A stretch of 64,000 nt of DNA. Origin: Prinsepia uniflora. Lineage: Eukaryota > Streptophyta > Magnoliopsida > Rosales > Rosaceae. This document shows positions 35,297-44,459 of the stretch, piece after piece. The DNA lies in contig CM064867.1 in the NCBI GenBank assembly GCA_032719365.1, positions 41,131,651-41,195,650 of the forward strand, read 5' to 3'. Position 1 is the first letter of the stretch. Each line of letters opens with the position of its first letter. The notes beneath the pieces were generated by a model. That model was not told the origin of the DNA and ran no database searches. It worked only from the letters and a program-made list of their open reading frames with translations. Both the position numbers and the translations under genes were made by a program.

Positions 35297-37077
35297 GTCA
35301 AGGTGCTGAGAGACCCAGCAAGCCTGTTTTGTGGGAGCGTGGCGGTTCTCGTAGCCTTAGTCCATTCCGAGGGAAAGATATGGAGTTTGAGAAGCCTGAA
35401 GATTTTAAGGAGTGGAAAGCTCGTAATCAAATTGCTTTTCCCGAGGATGTCTTTGTGGAGCTTGGAGACAGATGCTCTTCCATGAAGGCTCTTAAGCATG
35501 GAAGGGGAAAGAACCCTGTCGGCGGTCGGTGGACTAAATTCCATCCTTTGACCATTGGGTGGGGTTTCAAGTTCCCGTTCTCGAAGTTCTTTTCTAAGAT
35601 TATTGGCCGGATGGGATGCAGTCCTGCTCAACTGGACGTCGATGCTTATCGACACATCATGTGCTTTGAGAAGTTGAACAAGTTCATTAGCCTGGGACTC
35701 TCGGAAGATGAATTCTGGCATTGCTATTCCGTGTCACACAACGGAGTTACCGGCGGTCGGCTTTCTCGAGTTGTTCCCAAGGTGGAGCTATTTTTGAGGG
35801 CGGAGTTCAATGACAGTGCGTACAGGGTTAACTGTATTGAAGTCGGTGGTGCATGGGACAAACACGCCTCCTCAGACCTGAGGATCGCCTCACATTTTCG
35901 TTCGTTTGATGAGTTGTATAGCGGATTTGAAAGTCATCCTGATCTTAAGAAGATTGATATGGCTTTGAAGATTCCCCCAGAGTTCCGAGACATGAGTTGG
36001 CTACTTTCTCCACTTAGAGATTTGAATGGTGGGAGGCCCTCGGATATCCTAATCAAAGAGTGGTTGAGTGCTCCTTTGCGGTTGAAGAAACCCATTATCC
36101 AGAAGAGGAATGACAAGCAAGGATCCAATGTTTCCTTGGAAAAAAGGTATGCTGAGCAGCTTCATTTCAAGCCTGACCGTTCTATTCCTGCGGAGTCATC
36201 TAGCAAGCGTAAAGCTTCAGAAGGTCCTTGCGAGGGGGTACCCAAGCAACTTAAGAAGCTGAAGGTGATCCCCACCTCCCACTACCCGGTTCATCAAGCG
36301 TCGAGAGATGAAAGCCTAGATCGGATAGTGGGGGAGACACGTGCACCGTCCAAGATTGTTGATGTGATAGGTGCCTCCATCCCAACAGAGGACAGTCAGA
36401 AAACTGTTTCGCGAGGGGCTTTCGACAAGGTAGTCCGAGACCTTAGGATTGCGAAAGCTGGGGCCCATAAGTTGGTGGACATGCTTCGTGGGAATGTTGG
36501 TTTGGAGGGTGAAAATGAGCGAATGAAGAGCGAATGTAAACGTCTTCGAGAAGCCCGAGACCACTCTAGTCGGAATAACGAAGTTTTGGTCGGAAGGGTC
36601 CACTCTTTGGAAGTCAAAGTGGGCGAGCTGGAGGTGAGCCGTGCTGAGAGGATTCGGATAGAAAAGGAGCGAGACTCTGCTCGAGACGAGCTCTCTTTGC
36701 TGCGCAGAAAGTTGCAAGACTCAGAAGAAACAAGCAGACTTTTGGAGGTGGAGATCCAGAGTCTAAAAGCGGCAATGCTCCCGGGACATGATTATTTACA
36801 ATCGCCGCATGCCCCCACAACTTTGTGCCAAAGACCTGTTGAGGCACAAAAGTTGGATATGGCGAGTTGTAGCGGGGTCACCACCAAAGAGCGGGAACCA
36901 GAGTTGGAGCAAGAGCTGGAGCCTGTTCCGGTATCTTTCCCAGAGCCCGAGGCCGGGACCAGGAATGAAGCTGTCCCTGAGACTGCCGATTCATTGTTTC
37001 ATGATACTTCCTTACTTTCAGCAGAAGAGTGGGAAGAGTTTAGAAACACGATGGGATTTGAAGATTTGCCTCCATAG
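35284..37077 (+). CDS. Tat-element antisense ORF, Transposase_28-like protein with coiled coil
   Basis: 597 codons from the first in-frame ATG (35284); the open frame extends back to 35260 without an ATG. The N-terminal half (about residues 20-260) has the look of the 'putative gypsy-type transposon' family (Pfam Transposase_28). It has the motif PFSKFFSKIIGRMGCSPAQL followed by a conserved aromatic-rich globular region. Residues about 370-490 are heptad-rich, charged and likely coiled coil (SLEVKVGELEVSRAERIRIE). The C-terminus is acidic with a Glu-Pro run. It is transcribed against gag-pol, as known for antisense ORFs of Tat relatives such as Grande. Biochemical role unknown; it is not a transposase by any visible catalytic motif. 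It sits downstream of an LTR-like cassette that could drive it. Confidence 0.75.
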   Translation: MFAMRQGAERPSKPVLWERGGSRSLSPFRGKDMEFEKPEDFKEWKARNQIAFPEDVFVELGDRCSSMKALKHGRGKNPVGGRWTKFHPLTIGWGFKFPFSKFFSKIIGRMGCSPAQLDVDAYRHIMCFEKLNKFISLGLSEDEFWHCYSVSHNGVTGGRLSRVVPKVELFLRAEFNDSAYRVNCIEVGGAWDKHASSDLRIASHFRSFDELYSGFESHPDLKKIDMALKIPPEFRDMSWLLSPLRDLNGGRPSDILIKEWLSAPLRLKKPIIQKRNDKQGSNVSLEKRYAEQLHFKPDRSIPAESSSKRKASEGPCEGVPKQLKKLKVIPTSHYPVHQASRDESLDRIVGETRAPSKIVDVIGASIPTEDSQKTVSRGAFDKVVRDLRIAKAGAHKLVDMLRGNVGLEGENERMKSECKRLREARDHSSRNNEVLVGRVHSLEVKVGELEVSRAERIRIEKERDSARDELSLLRRKLQDSEETSRLLEVEIQSLKAAMLPGHDYLQSPHAPTTLCQRPVEAQKLDMASCSGVTTKEREPELEQELEPVPVSFPEPEAGTRNEAVPETADSLFHDTSLLSAEEWEEFRNTMGFEDLPP

Positions 37078-37399
37078 TTACATGTCGGCTTGTTCTTGTG
37101 TGCATTTTTTTATGTTTTGTACAACTGGTGTGAGCAATCGTCATGTGATTTGCCAAACACTTACCAAATGAATAAATAAGAAGAATTGAAGTTAAGTTGT
37201 TGAAACGCAAGTGTTAACTTTCTTACATGTTATGTGTCGAAGTGAATATTTGTAAATGTCTGTAAATGTATTGGTGTGAGTTTGTTAATATGCCTCAACC
37301 AAAACCATGTGTGTATAACAGTGGGTTCTAAATGACTTGTGACGCTTTTAGATGATTAAGTCTTTGGAATGATGCCTTCAGGGAAGGGCTTGTGCTTCT

Positions 37400-37690
37400 T
37401 TAAGAGAAGGCTTGAAGTGCTTCGATGAAGAAGGCTTAGGGAGCTTCCAAGAGGAAGGCTTAGGATGCTTCCTAGGAGGAAGGCTTGAGGTGCTTCCTGA
37501 AGGAAGGCTTTGGATGCTTCCCGGAGGAAGGCTTGAGGTGCTTCCTGAAGGAAGGCTTCGGATGCTTCCCGGAGGAAGGCTTGAGGTGCTTCCTGAAGGA
37601 AGGCTTCGGATGCTTCCCGGAGGAAGGCTTGAGGTGCTTCCTGAAGGAAGGCTTTGGATGCTTCCCGGAGGAAGGCTTGAGTTCTTCCCG
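37400..37690. repeat. 48-bp minisatellite in Tat 3' UTR
   Basis: Four near-perfect 48-bp units from about 37491, each made of two 24-bp halves (GCTTCCTGAAGGAAGGCTT and GCTTCCCGGAGGAAGGCTT types). Degenerate 24-bp halves precede them from about 37400. Open frames across it on both strands are by-products of the repeat period (a multiple of 3). Tandem repeats between pol and the 3' LTR are known in Tat elements and can seed satellites. Confidence 0.9.
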
Positions 37691-37755
37691 GGGGAATAAA
37701 GTCTTTTATGTAGCATCAAACAACGACTAGCTTTATTATTGAGCTCGAGTTTGTA

Positions 37756-40700
37756 TTACACATAGTATTTTCGGAGGTGATGAGCGTTCATGGAACCACT
37801 CACCAACTTCCCGTCCATGGTCTCCAAGGTATAGCTTCCTTTTCCGCCTACTTGGTAGATTCGGTAAGGTCCTTCCCAAGGGGACTTGAGTTTTTGAGAC
37901 CCTGGACGATTGGGTGCCGCAAACTTTTTCTTGAGAACAAGGTCTCCTGGGAGAAAGTGCCGGAGTCGAGCCCTCTTGTTATAGGAGCTTCTCACTTGCT
38001 GCTGGTAGCTGGAGATACGCTTCACTACTTGCTCTCTTAATTCCTCGCTGAGATCAAGTGAAGTTCTCAGAGCGATGGAGTTGACCACTGGATCGTCGAG
38101 CTCGGTGAAGGGTGCCGGGACAACAATGTGTGGAGGAATGACTGCGTCAGTACCGTATGCAAGGGTGAATGGAGACTCTCCTGTTGCTCGACGCGGAGTG
38201 GTACGGTATGCCCAGAGCGTGCCATCCAACTCCTCCTCCCACAAGCCTTTTTTATCTTCGAGCCGCTTCTTGATACAGTTAAGGATCGTTTTGTTGGAAG
38301 CTTCAGCTTGGCCATTACCCTGGGGGTAATATGCAGTTGAAGTGAAATGCTTGATCCTCCAAAGCTCAAAGAACTCGTTGATTATGGCGCCAGTGAACTG
38401 AGTCCCATTGTCAGTCAGAATGACCTTGGGGAGCCCAAATCGGCAGATAATCTGGCTCCAGATGAATTTTTGGACATCAGCCTGGGTTATGGTAGCCAAA
38501 GCTTTTGCCTCCACCCACTTAGTGAAGTAGTCAGTGGCGACAATCAAATACCTCTTGCTTGGGATTGGGGTACTTGGGAGTGGTCCAACGATGTCAAGTC
38601 CCCATTGCATGAATGGCCAAGGGCTTAACTGTGCATGCAACTCTTCCGGTGGTGCCAATTGGTTAGGCTTGAACCTTTGGCATTTGTCACATTTCTGGGC
38701 GTATTGCAGAGCTTCCTGGCGTAGAGTAGGCCAGTAAAACCCTGCACTAAGCGTCTTTTGAGCGAGCGATCTTCCACCGGAATGATTTCCACAATGCCCT
38801 TCATGAACTTCTGCCAAGACCTTCAATGTTTCTGGGTGCCTTAAGCATAACAAGTTTGGTCCTGTAAAGCTTTTTCGAAAGAGTTGCCCCCTGTCGACAT
38901 AGTATCGCACAGCTTTCATCTGGATTTTGCGGGCCTCTAATCGTTCATCAGGCAATATTCCATGTTCCAGATAGTTGAGGAAAGGATCTTGCCAGCTTGG
39001 AGATGAACCAATTTGTCTCACTTCGATCTCCCTCATGTCAATACTTCTCCGTTCGAGATATTCGATCGGGATCGAGCGCTTGAATCGAAAGTCAAGTGAT
39101 GATGCTAGATTGGCCAGCGCATCTGCTTGCGTATTTTCCGCTCGTGGAAGTTGATGAAAAGTAAAAATTGGGAAAAGGGTAAGCATTTCCTGGACCTTGT
39201 TATTATACTTGAGCATTCTTGCATCACGCGCAGCATATTCTCCGGTTGATTGGTTAGTAATCAATTGCGAGTCTGAATGAATAGCGAGGCGTTTGATTCC
39301 CAACTCCTTGGCAAGCGTGAGCCCGCAAATCAAAGCCTCATACTCCGCTTCATTGTTAGAGGCTTTGAATCCGAACTGTACCGCCTGTTCCATCATTGAG
39401 CCATCTGGAGTGATAAGGACAATCCCTGCTCCTGCCCCCCTTTGGTTTGAGGAGCCGTCAACAAAGAGTTTCCATAGAAGATTGGAAATTGAGGGCTGTA
39501 GGGAAGAAGAACTGGCCTCTTGATCCTGTGGTAGAGAAGTGTCGGCGGCCCCGGGGGTTTTGCCAAGCTTATTGCCTCCTTCCAGTGACGCCGGTGTGAA
39601 CTCCACAACAAAATCTGCTAAGGTCTGGCCTTTGACAGCTGTCCGTGGTCGATAGAGCAAATCATGCTGGCTCAACTCGATGGCCCATTTCATTACCCGT
39701 GTCGATGCATCAGGTGCATGGAGCAACGAACGGAGTGGATATTCGGTCATGACGATCACTCGATGAGCTTGAAAGTATGGCCTCAGCTTTTTTGTGGTAA
39801 CTAGTAATGCTAGAATCAGCCTTTCAAATTTCGGGTATCGTGTCTCAGCATCAAGGAGGTCTTTGGATGTGTAAAATACAGGAAGCTGAATCCCATTTTC
39901 TTCTCGGATAAGTGCAGAGCTTACGGCAACGTCCGAAACCCCCAGATAGAGGAACAGGTCCTCGTTATCCTTGGGTTTTGATAGCAATGGTGGGGATGTT
40001 AAGTAGGCCTTGAGATCTTGAAATGCTTTCTCACAACCTTCATCCCACTTATCCCTGGATGCCTTCTTTACCGCCTGGAAGAAGGGTCGACACCGATCAG
40101 TTGATTTGGACAGGAACCTATTCAACGCTGCTGCCCGTCCAGTGAGACTTTGAATCTCCTTCAGACTTGATGGGGATTTCATCTCGAGTATTGCCTTGAT
40201 CTGTTTTGGGTTTGCTTCGATCCCACGTTGAGTCACAAGGTATCCCAAGAATTTCCCCGCTGAGACTCCGAAAGTACACTTAAGAGGGTTGAGCTTCATT
40301 TTGTACTTCTTCAGCAAGTTGAAGGTTTCTCGCAAGTTGGCGATATGATCCCCTCGTTTTTCTCCTTTGACCATGATATCGTCCACATAGACTTCCATGG
40401 TTTTGCCGATGAGATCCTTGAACATCCGATTGACGAGCCTCTGGTACGTTGCTCCTGCATTCTTGAGGCCAAATGGCATCACCTTGTAGCAGTATACACC
40501 GCGGTCGAAAACGAAGGCCGTCTTGTCCTTGTCGCTTTCGTGCATGGAGATCTGATTATAGCCCGAGTATGCATCCAGGAAGCTTAGCAGCTCATTTCCT
40601 GCAGTTGAATCTACCAAGAGATCGATTCGAGGCAGAGGATAGTGATCCTTTGGGCACGCAAGATTGAGGTCGGTGTAATCAACACAAACTCTCCACCGTC

Positions 40701-41124
40701 CAGCCTCTTTTTTCTTGACAAGCACGACATTTGCTAGCCATTCAGAGTGCGGAACTTCTTCAATGGATCCAGCAATGAGTAACTTGTCGATCTCCTCTTG
40801 AATGATAGCAATTTTCTCTGGGGAAAAGTTGCGTCTTTTCTGTTTGACCGGCTTGTGGTGGGGATTGACGTGTAGCCTGTGGCTAACGATAGTAGGGTCA
40901 ATCCCAGGCATGTCAGACGGAGACCAAGCAAAAACTTCTTTCTCCCTACGCAGGAAGGCTATGAGTTCTTCCTTTTCTGTGTCACTTAACCGGGCGCCAA
41001 TACGGGCCTCTTGCTCAGGATGTCGAGGGTCAAGCTGAACGAGGATCACGTCATCCTCCGGCTGCCACCCTTCCGGAGCCGATGGTTCCTCGTGAACGTC
41101 AGGATCTTGTCTTGTGATTAGTTG
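37756..41124 (-). CDS. pol: Tat pol: RT, RNase H, second RNase H, integrase
   Basis: Open frame continuous with gag except for one TAG; no ATG near its beginning, so it is expected to be made as a gag-pol fusion. RT spans roughly 40900-40200 with the catalytic YVDDIM at 40373-40390 and NLACPKDHYPLPRID upstream. Ty3-type RNase H follows (about 39990-39700). A second, archaeal-type RNase H (FVDGSSNQRGAGAG, then NNEAEYEAL and SDSQL; about 39470-39080) is diagnostic for Tat. Integrase has an HHCC zinc domain (about 38830-38680) and a D,D-35-E core: LDIVGPLP, LTDNGTQFTG near 38400-38425, and NGQAEASNK. No chromodomain is seen at the C-terminus. The terminal TAA is at 37756-37758. No frameshift or internal stop, so probably functional. 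Confidence 0.93.
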   Translation of the reverse strand, partial: QLITRQDPDVHEEPSAPEGWQPEDDVILVQLDPRHPEQEARIGARLSDTEKEELIAFLRREKEVFAWSPSDMPGIDPTIVSHRLHVNPHHKPVKQKRRNFSPEKIAIIQEEIDKLLIAGSIEEVPHSEWLANVVLVKKKEAGRWRVCVDYTDLNLACPKDHYPLPRIDLLVDSTAGNELLSFLDAYSGYNQISMHESDKDKTAFVFDRGVYCYKVMPFGLKNAGATYQRLVNRMFKDLIGKTMEVYVDDIMVKGEKRGDHIANLRETFNLLKKYKMKLNPLKCTFGVSAGKFLGYLVTQRGIEANPKQIKAILEMKSPSSLKEIQSLTGRAAALNRFLSKSTDRCRPFFQAVKKASRDKWDEGCEKAFQDLKAYLTSPPLLSKPKDNEDLFLYLGVSDVAVSSALIREENGIQLPVFYTSKDLLDAETRYPKFERLILALLVTTKKLRPYFQAHRVIVMTEYPLRSLLHAPDASTRVMKWAIELSQHDLLYRPRTAVKGQTLADFVVEFTPASLEGGNKLGKTPGAADTSLPQDQEASSSSLQPSISNLLWKLFVDGSSNQRGAGAGIVLITPDGSMMEQAVQFGFKASNNEAEYEALICGLTLAKELGIKRLAIHSDSQLITNQSTGEYAARDARMLKYNNKVQEMLTLFPIFTFHQLPRAENTQADALANLASSLDFRFKRSIPIEYLERRSIDMREIEVRQIGSSPSWQDPFLNYLEHGILPDERLEARKIQMKAVRYYVDRGQLFRKSFTGPNLLCLRHPETLKVLAEVHEGHCGNHSGGRSLAQKTLSAGFYWPTLRQEALQYAQKCDKCQRFKPNQLAPPEELHAQLSPWPFMQWGLDIVGPLPSTPIPSKRYLIVATDYFTKWVEAKALATITQADVQKFIWSQIICRFGLPKVILTDNGTQFTGAIINEFFELWRIKHFTSTAYYPQGNGQAEASNKTILNCIKKRLEDKKGLWEEELDGTLWAYRTTPRRATGESPFTLAYGTDAVIPPHIVVPAPFTELDDPVVNSIALRTSLDLSEELREQVVKRISSYQQQVRSSYNKRARLRHFLPGDLVLKKKFAAPNRPGSQKLKSPWEGPYRIYQVGGKGSYTLETMDGKLVSGSMNAHHLRKYYV

Positions 41125-41127
41125 CTA
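41119..41127 (-). other. Leaky stop context UAG-CAA-CUA between gag-protease and pol
   Basis: On the minus strand the gag frame ends AAA TAG CAA CTA, then stays open in the same frame into pol. UAG followed by CAR-YYA is the well-known tobamovirus-type readthrough context. It fits as the means of making less pol than gag. Readthrough here is inferred from context only. Confidence 0.7.
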
Positions 41128-43695
41128 TTTGGGAGATGAAGAAGAAATCTTGCCCCTATTGGATGATCCTGCTTGGGGAATGAATTCTGCCACCTTTACC
41201 TCCCTTAGCCCTTCGGTGAGGCACCGTCGAGCCATCGTCTGATCGCCCTTGATTTCTCCGATTCCTCCACCGGGAATAGGGAATCTAATCTTTTGGTAGA
41301 GGCTTGATGTGGTTGCGAGGATTTTGTGAAGCCATGGCCTTCCGAGGATTCCATTGTATGGAGAGTACTCGTCCATGATGTAAAAGGTCTGGGTCGTGAC
41401 AACGGGGTTTGAATGTACATCTAGCTGGAGTGTACCAATGGTCATACTAATTGACCCATTGAAGCCTCGGAGAGGGACAACCCCTTTTACCACTAGGCTT
41501 TCTAACCCCATCTGGCGAACTGCCTCTAGGCTGAGGATATTCGCCGCACTCCCTTCATCCACGTGAACCCGATCAACCTGAGCATGAACGATCTGGATTG
41601 ATACGACCAATGCGTCATCGTGCGGCCAATCAAGTCCCTCCTTGTCCTTCAAAGAGAAACCAACGACAAGGTCGTTGGCCACCCCGGTGGTGGTGACTTG
41701 GGAGACTTGAGAGATGGCAAGAGCATCTCGTATTTTTCTCTTTTTCTGCTTGGAGGTGGTTCCTAGCAATTCTGATTCAGCCATGATGGTGTTGATGCGA
41801 ATCATCTTGGCTGCAGGCTCCTTTGGTCCTTTGTCGGTAGGTCGATCTGCAGCCTTCCCCTTGACATACTCAGTACAATGCCCCTCCTTGATGAGATTTC
41901 GGAGATATCTCTCAAAAGATATGCATTTACCGATGTTGTGCCCATAGCATTCGTGGAAGGCACACCACTTTGTTTTATCAGCCTTCTCCTGATCTCCCTT
42001 GACTGGTTCTGGCTTTTTAAACCATGGTTTGTCCTTAATCTCACTGTGGATCTGATGGACTGGTAAAGATAGTTGCAAATTAGGCTTCCCTACTGCCGGA
42101 GTTTGGGAAGGTTGTCCCGCCTTGCGCTTGTTGGTCTTTCCAGCCGTAAACTTGCCATGGGATTCCTCCTTTTTGGGGGTCTTCTCACCAGCTCCAACAT
42201 GATCCTGAGTTTGAGTGGCGTTCTTCTCATCCTCCCAACTTGCATGTCGCTCTGCTAGCGAAAGTATTTTGGTGAGGCTTCGGGCATTACTCATGACGAT
42301 ATCCCCGTAAAGTTGGCTGTCCCGAGGGAGTCCTTGTTTGAACGCCATTGCTGCTACAAGGTCACTACAGCCGACAATGCGAGACTTCTCTTCGCAAAAT
42401 CTGCGTATGTACTGTCGCAGAGTATCTTTTGTTTTCTTTCGGACAGAGAAAAGGTGGTCATCCTTTACCTCGATTGTCCGAAGTTGTGCATATTCCTTCA
42501 CAAATGCCAAGGCCAACTCTTCAAAGGACTCAATCGACCATGGGGGGAGATGATTAAACCAAGTCATGGCTTGGCCTTGAAGAGAAGCCTGGAAAACTTT
42601 GCACATAAGTGCATCGTTAGACCTGTGGGGGATCATGACTCCTCGGTAATAATCTATGTGTTTTACCGGATCGGAGGTTCCTTTGAATGGGGTAAAGTTC
42701 GGCGTTGCGAACCTCTGGGGAAATGGTTCCTCCTCGATATCTCTTACAAAGGGTGTAGAGAGCTGTATTTGGCGGCGTAGATCGTCCTCTAGATCGCCAC
42801 CTCGCTGAGCACGGAGGTGCTTGTCCAGTATCTTTTGCACATCATTAGCCCGTAATGCGCCGTGCTGAAGCGATGAATTCTGTTGTGACAGTCGTCGAGA
42901 ACCTCCGTGGGCTTCTTCCCTCGATCTATGGGATCGTGTAGGGGAATAGGCCTCATCCTCTCCTTCACTGTCGTGGACAGATCGCCTCAGGTTTTGGTAT
43001 AGAGCCTGCGGTTGCCCCCTACTCCTATGTGAGTGTTGTGAGAGCTCTGCTCGTGAGGTTGTCCCAACCCTTCCTCCTAGCCGTTCTCGTACTAACGGCT
43101 TTAGGCGTTGTGGGCTTTTTGCTTGACGAGCGTGACTTTCCGCTCCAGAGTCGCTAAGCGAAGTATCTCGTGACATTGTTTGGCAGCGGACTTGTTCTTT
43201 CCCAGGGCGTCTTTGGGTATTCTCCTGTCTATGCTGCTCCTGGATTGGTCTCCCTGCGAGGATTTGTTGCAAGAGCTCCGATTGAAGTTGAACTTGGTTG
43301 CTCAACCTTTCAACTTGTTGCGCCAAGATGTCCTGGGGGGGTTGGGGGTGACCTCTCCCTGAGATGTCATGATTCCCATCCAGGAAGTCCCTTAGGACCA
43401 TGTTTGTTGCAGGCTGCTCATGTTGCGATGTACTTCCCATCAATCTCCCGCCTGCCCGTTGTAGAGTCGAAGTTCCTTCCCCTGGCGGGGGTATTTGGCT
43501 GGCCGAAGAGGGGAAGGTTCCGAAGCTGAAGGTTGGTCTCCCTCCGAGTGTCTCAATGGGCGCTTCTATGGTCACACGCCTGGGTTGAGCAGGGCGCTTC
43601 TCCGGAGTCTCAATGTGAGTCTCATTCCTCGTCTGAGCTGTTGAGGCAGAAACACCTTCTCTGGCTGACTGAATGGATCGACGAACCTTAGCCAT
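41125..43695 (-). CDS. gag: Tat gag with C-terminal protease
   Basis: 856 codons from the first in-frame ATG at 43695 (protein begins MAKVRRSIQS); the frame is open further upstream but has no ATG there. The N-terminal third is basic and low-complexity. The middle holds a Retrotrans_gag-type capsid domain (FTPFKGTSDPVKHIDYYRG through LRQYIRRF). A variant zinc knuckle of form C-x4-C-x2-H-x4-C (CAFHECYGHNIGKC) follows near 41930-41975. The C-terminus carries a retropepsin-like domain with DEGSAANIL (about 41534-41570) instead of the usual D-S/T-G, and the family's ILGRPWLH flap-side motif near 41325. It ends at TAG in a readthrough context. Packages element RNA; the protease matures the polyprotein. 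Confidence 0.9.
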   Translation of the reverse strand: MAKVRRSIQSAREGVSASTAQTRNETHIETPEKRPAQPRRVTIEAPIETLGGRPTFSFGTFPSSASQIPPPGEGTSTLQRAGGRLMGSTSQHEQPATNMVLRDFLDGNHDISGRGHPQPPQDILAQQVERLSNQVQLQSELLQQILAGRPIQEQHRQENTQRRPGKEQVRCQTMSRDTSLSDSGAESHARQAKSPQRLKPLVRERLGGRVGTTSRAELSQHSHRSRGQPQALYQNLRRSVHDSEGEDEAYSPTRSHRSREEAHGGSRRLSQQNSSLQHGALRANDVQKILDKHLRAQRGGDLEDDLRRQIQLSTPFVRDIEEEPFPQRFATPNFTPFKGTSDPVKHIDYYRGVMIPHRSNDALMCKVFQASLQGQAMTWFNHLPPWSIESFEELALAFVKEYAQLRTIEVKDDHLFSVRKKTKDTLRQYIRRFCEEKSRIVGCSDLVAAMAFKQGLPRDSQLYGDIVMSNARSLTKILSLAERHASWEDEKNATQTQDHVGAGEKTPKKEESHGKFTAGKTNKRKAGQPSQTPAVGKPNLQLSLPVHQIHSEIKDKPWFKKPEPVKGDQEKADKTKWCAFHECYGHNIGKCISFERYLRNLIKEGHCTEYVKGKAADRPTDKGPKEPAAKMIRINTIMAESELLGTTSKQKKRKIRDALAISQVSQVTTTGVANDLVVGFSLKDKEGLDWPHDDALVVSIQIVHAQVDRVHVDEGSAANILSLEAVRQMGLESLVVKGVVPLRGFNGSISMTIGTLQLDVHSNPVVTTQTFYIMDEYSPYNGILGRPWLHKILATTSSLYQKIRFPIPGGGIGEIKGDQTMARRCLTEGLREVKVAEFIPQAGSSNRGKISSSSPK

Positions 43696-43703
43696 GCTGA
43701 TTT

Positions 43704-43860
43704 GAACAATGTCGATGAACGACGAACGAAGGGAGATGAACGGTGAACAAATTCTTGATGAGTGATGAACAACGTTCAAAATCTTCGAACAATGTCGATG
43801 AACGACGAACGAAGAAAGATGAACGATGAACAAATGAGAGAGCTTCTTCTGAGTATAACT
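43704..43860. repeat. 83-bp tandem repeat in Tat leader
   Basis: Two copies of a segment starting GAACAATGTCGATGAACGAC (43704 and 43787) lie between the primer site and the gag start. They keep the upstream frame open by chance and make the gag start at 43695 the best choice. Confidence 0.8.
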
Positions 43861-43865
43861 CAATA

Positions 43866-43884
43866 GCTCTCAATGAAAGCACCA
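43866..43884 (-). other. Candidate primer binding site of Tat element
   Basis: The minus strand reads TGGTGCTTTCATTGAGAGC, two bases inside the 5' LTR. It begins TGG, complementary to a tRNA CCA end. It is not the iMet site used by the other elements here. I do not name the tRNA. Confidence 0.7.
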
Positions 43885-43886
43885 AT

Positions 43887-44459
43887 TGTTGAATCAAAGA
43901 TTGAACTCGTCGCGAAAAGTCCTCACAATTCCTGCAGACAGCAAACAATTAGCTATCGTTGCTTCGATCGATTTACCCGGGGGGTTGTTCGACCAAGAAC
44001 ACTCCGATGCTTAAGTTAGCTTTGAGAGAGGAAAAGGATATACTTCGAAACGAAGAATCAACGTACCTTGGAAGTGAAATGTACCTTGCTATTTATAGAA
44101 AAATCTTGGGAGCCTTGGAGAGTTCTGATTGGTCGGTTTGAATATTTAATTAATAAATAATATATTATTAATAAATGAATAATATATTATTTTGATAATC
44201 ATAATGATGGCTTATCATGATAGTAATGATTTTTAGTGTATTGTAATATTAATATTAAATTACCGTTATTAAGAATAACGATAATTATCTCTCGGAGAGA
44301 ATATCAATATTACGGAGGTTTTAACCCGGCCAAATAACGTATTTAACTGGTAAATAGATTATTTGATGTGCGGGTATTTTTCGAATGATCAGTGTTTGTT
44401 TTTGGGAATTACGGGACACGTGGTGGCTCCATAATTTTCGGATGATTCTGGGTTCCACA
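43887..44459 (-). repeat. Tat element 5' LTR (573 bp)
   Basis: By eye identical to 32893-33465. It contains the TATA box described below and is followed on the plus strand by the TATAG target copy (44460-44464). Confidence 0.95.
44089..44098 (-). promoter_or_regulatory. TATA box in Tat 5' LTR
   Basis: The minus strand reads CTATAAATAG, a strong plant TATA box, about 200 bp from the LTR 3' edge. Transcription would start some 30 bp further on, near 44060. The unrelated-looking LTR at 48788-49419 has a similar box at 49070-49078. Confidence 0.7.

Larger units (their letters stand above)
32893..44459 (-). mobile_element. Complete Tat-lineage Ty3/gypsy retrotransposon (11.6 kb), TSD TATAG
   Basis: Two 573-bp LTRs, identical by eye and with TG...CA ends, flank 10.4 kb of internal sequence. 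TATAG is duplicated at 32888-32892 and 44460-44464. On the minus strand the order is LTR, primer site, gag-protease, in-frame TAG, RT-RNase H-second RNase H-integrase, minisatellite, antisense ORF, LTR-like cassette, polypurine tract, LTR. A second RNase H before integrase, an antisense ORF and tandem repeats in the 3' UTR are known traits of the Tat branch (Tat, Ogre, Retand, Grande). Identical LTRs and open frames indicate a recent, possibly still competent element. Confidence 0.95.

Noticed and set aside
35026..35721. 231-codon minus-strand frame opposite the antisense ORF
   Set aside because: Shadow of the real plus-strand ORF; no motif and no place in the gag-pol layout.
37378..37719. 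Open frames on both strands with Gly- or Pro/Ser-rich repeats
   Set aside because: By-products of the 48-bp minisatellite, whose period is a multiple of three.
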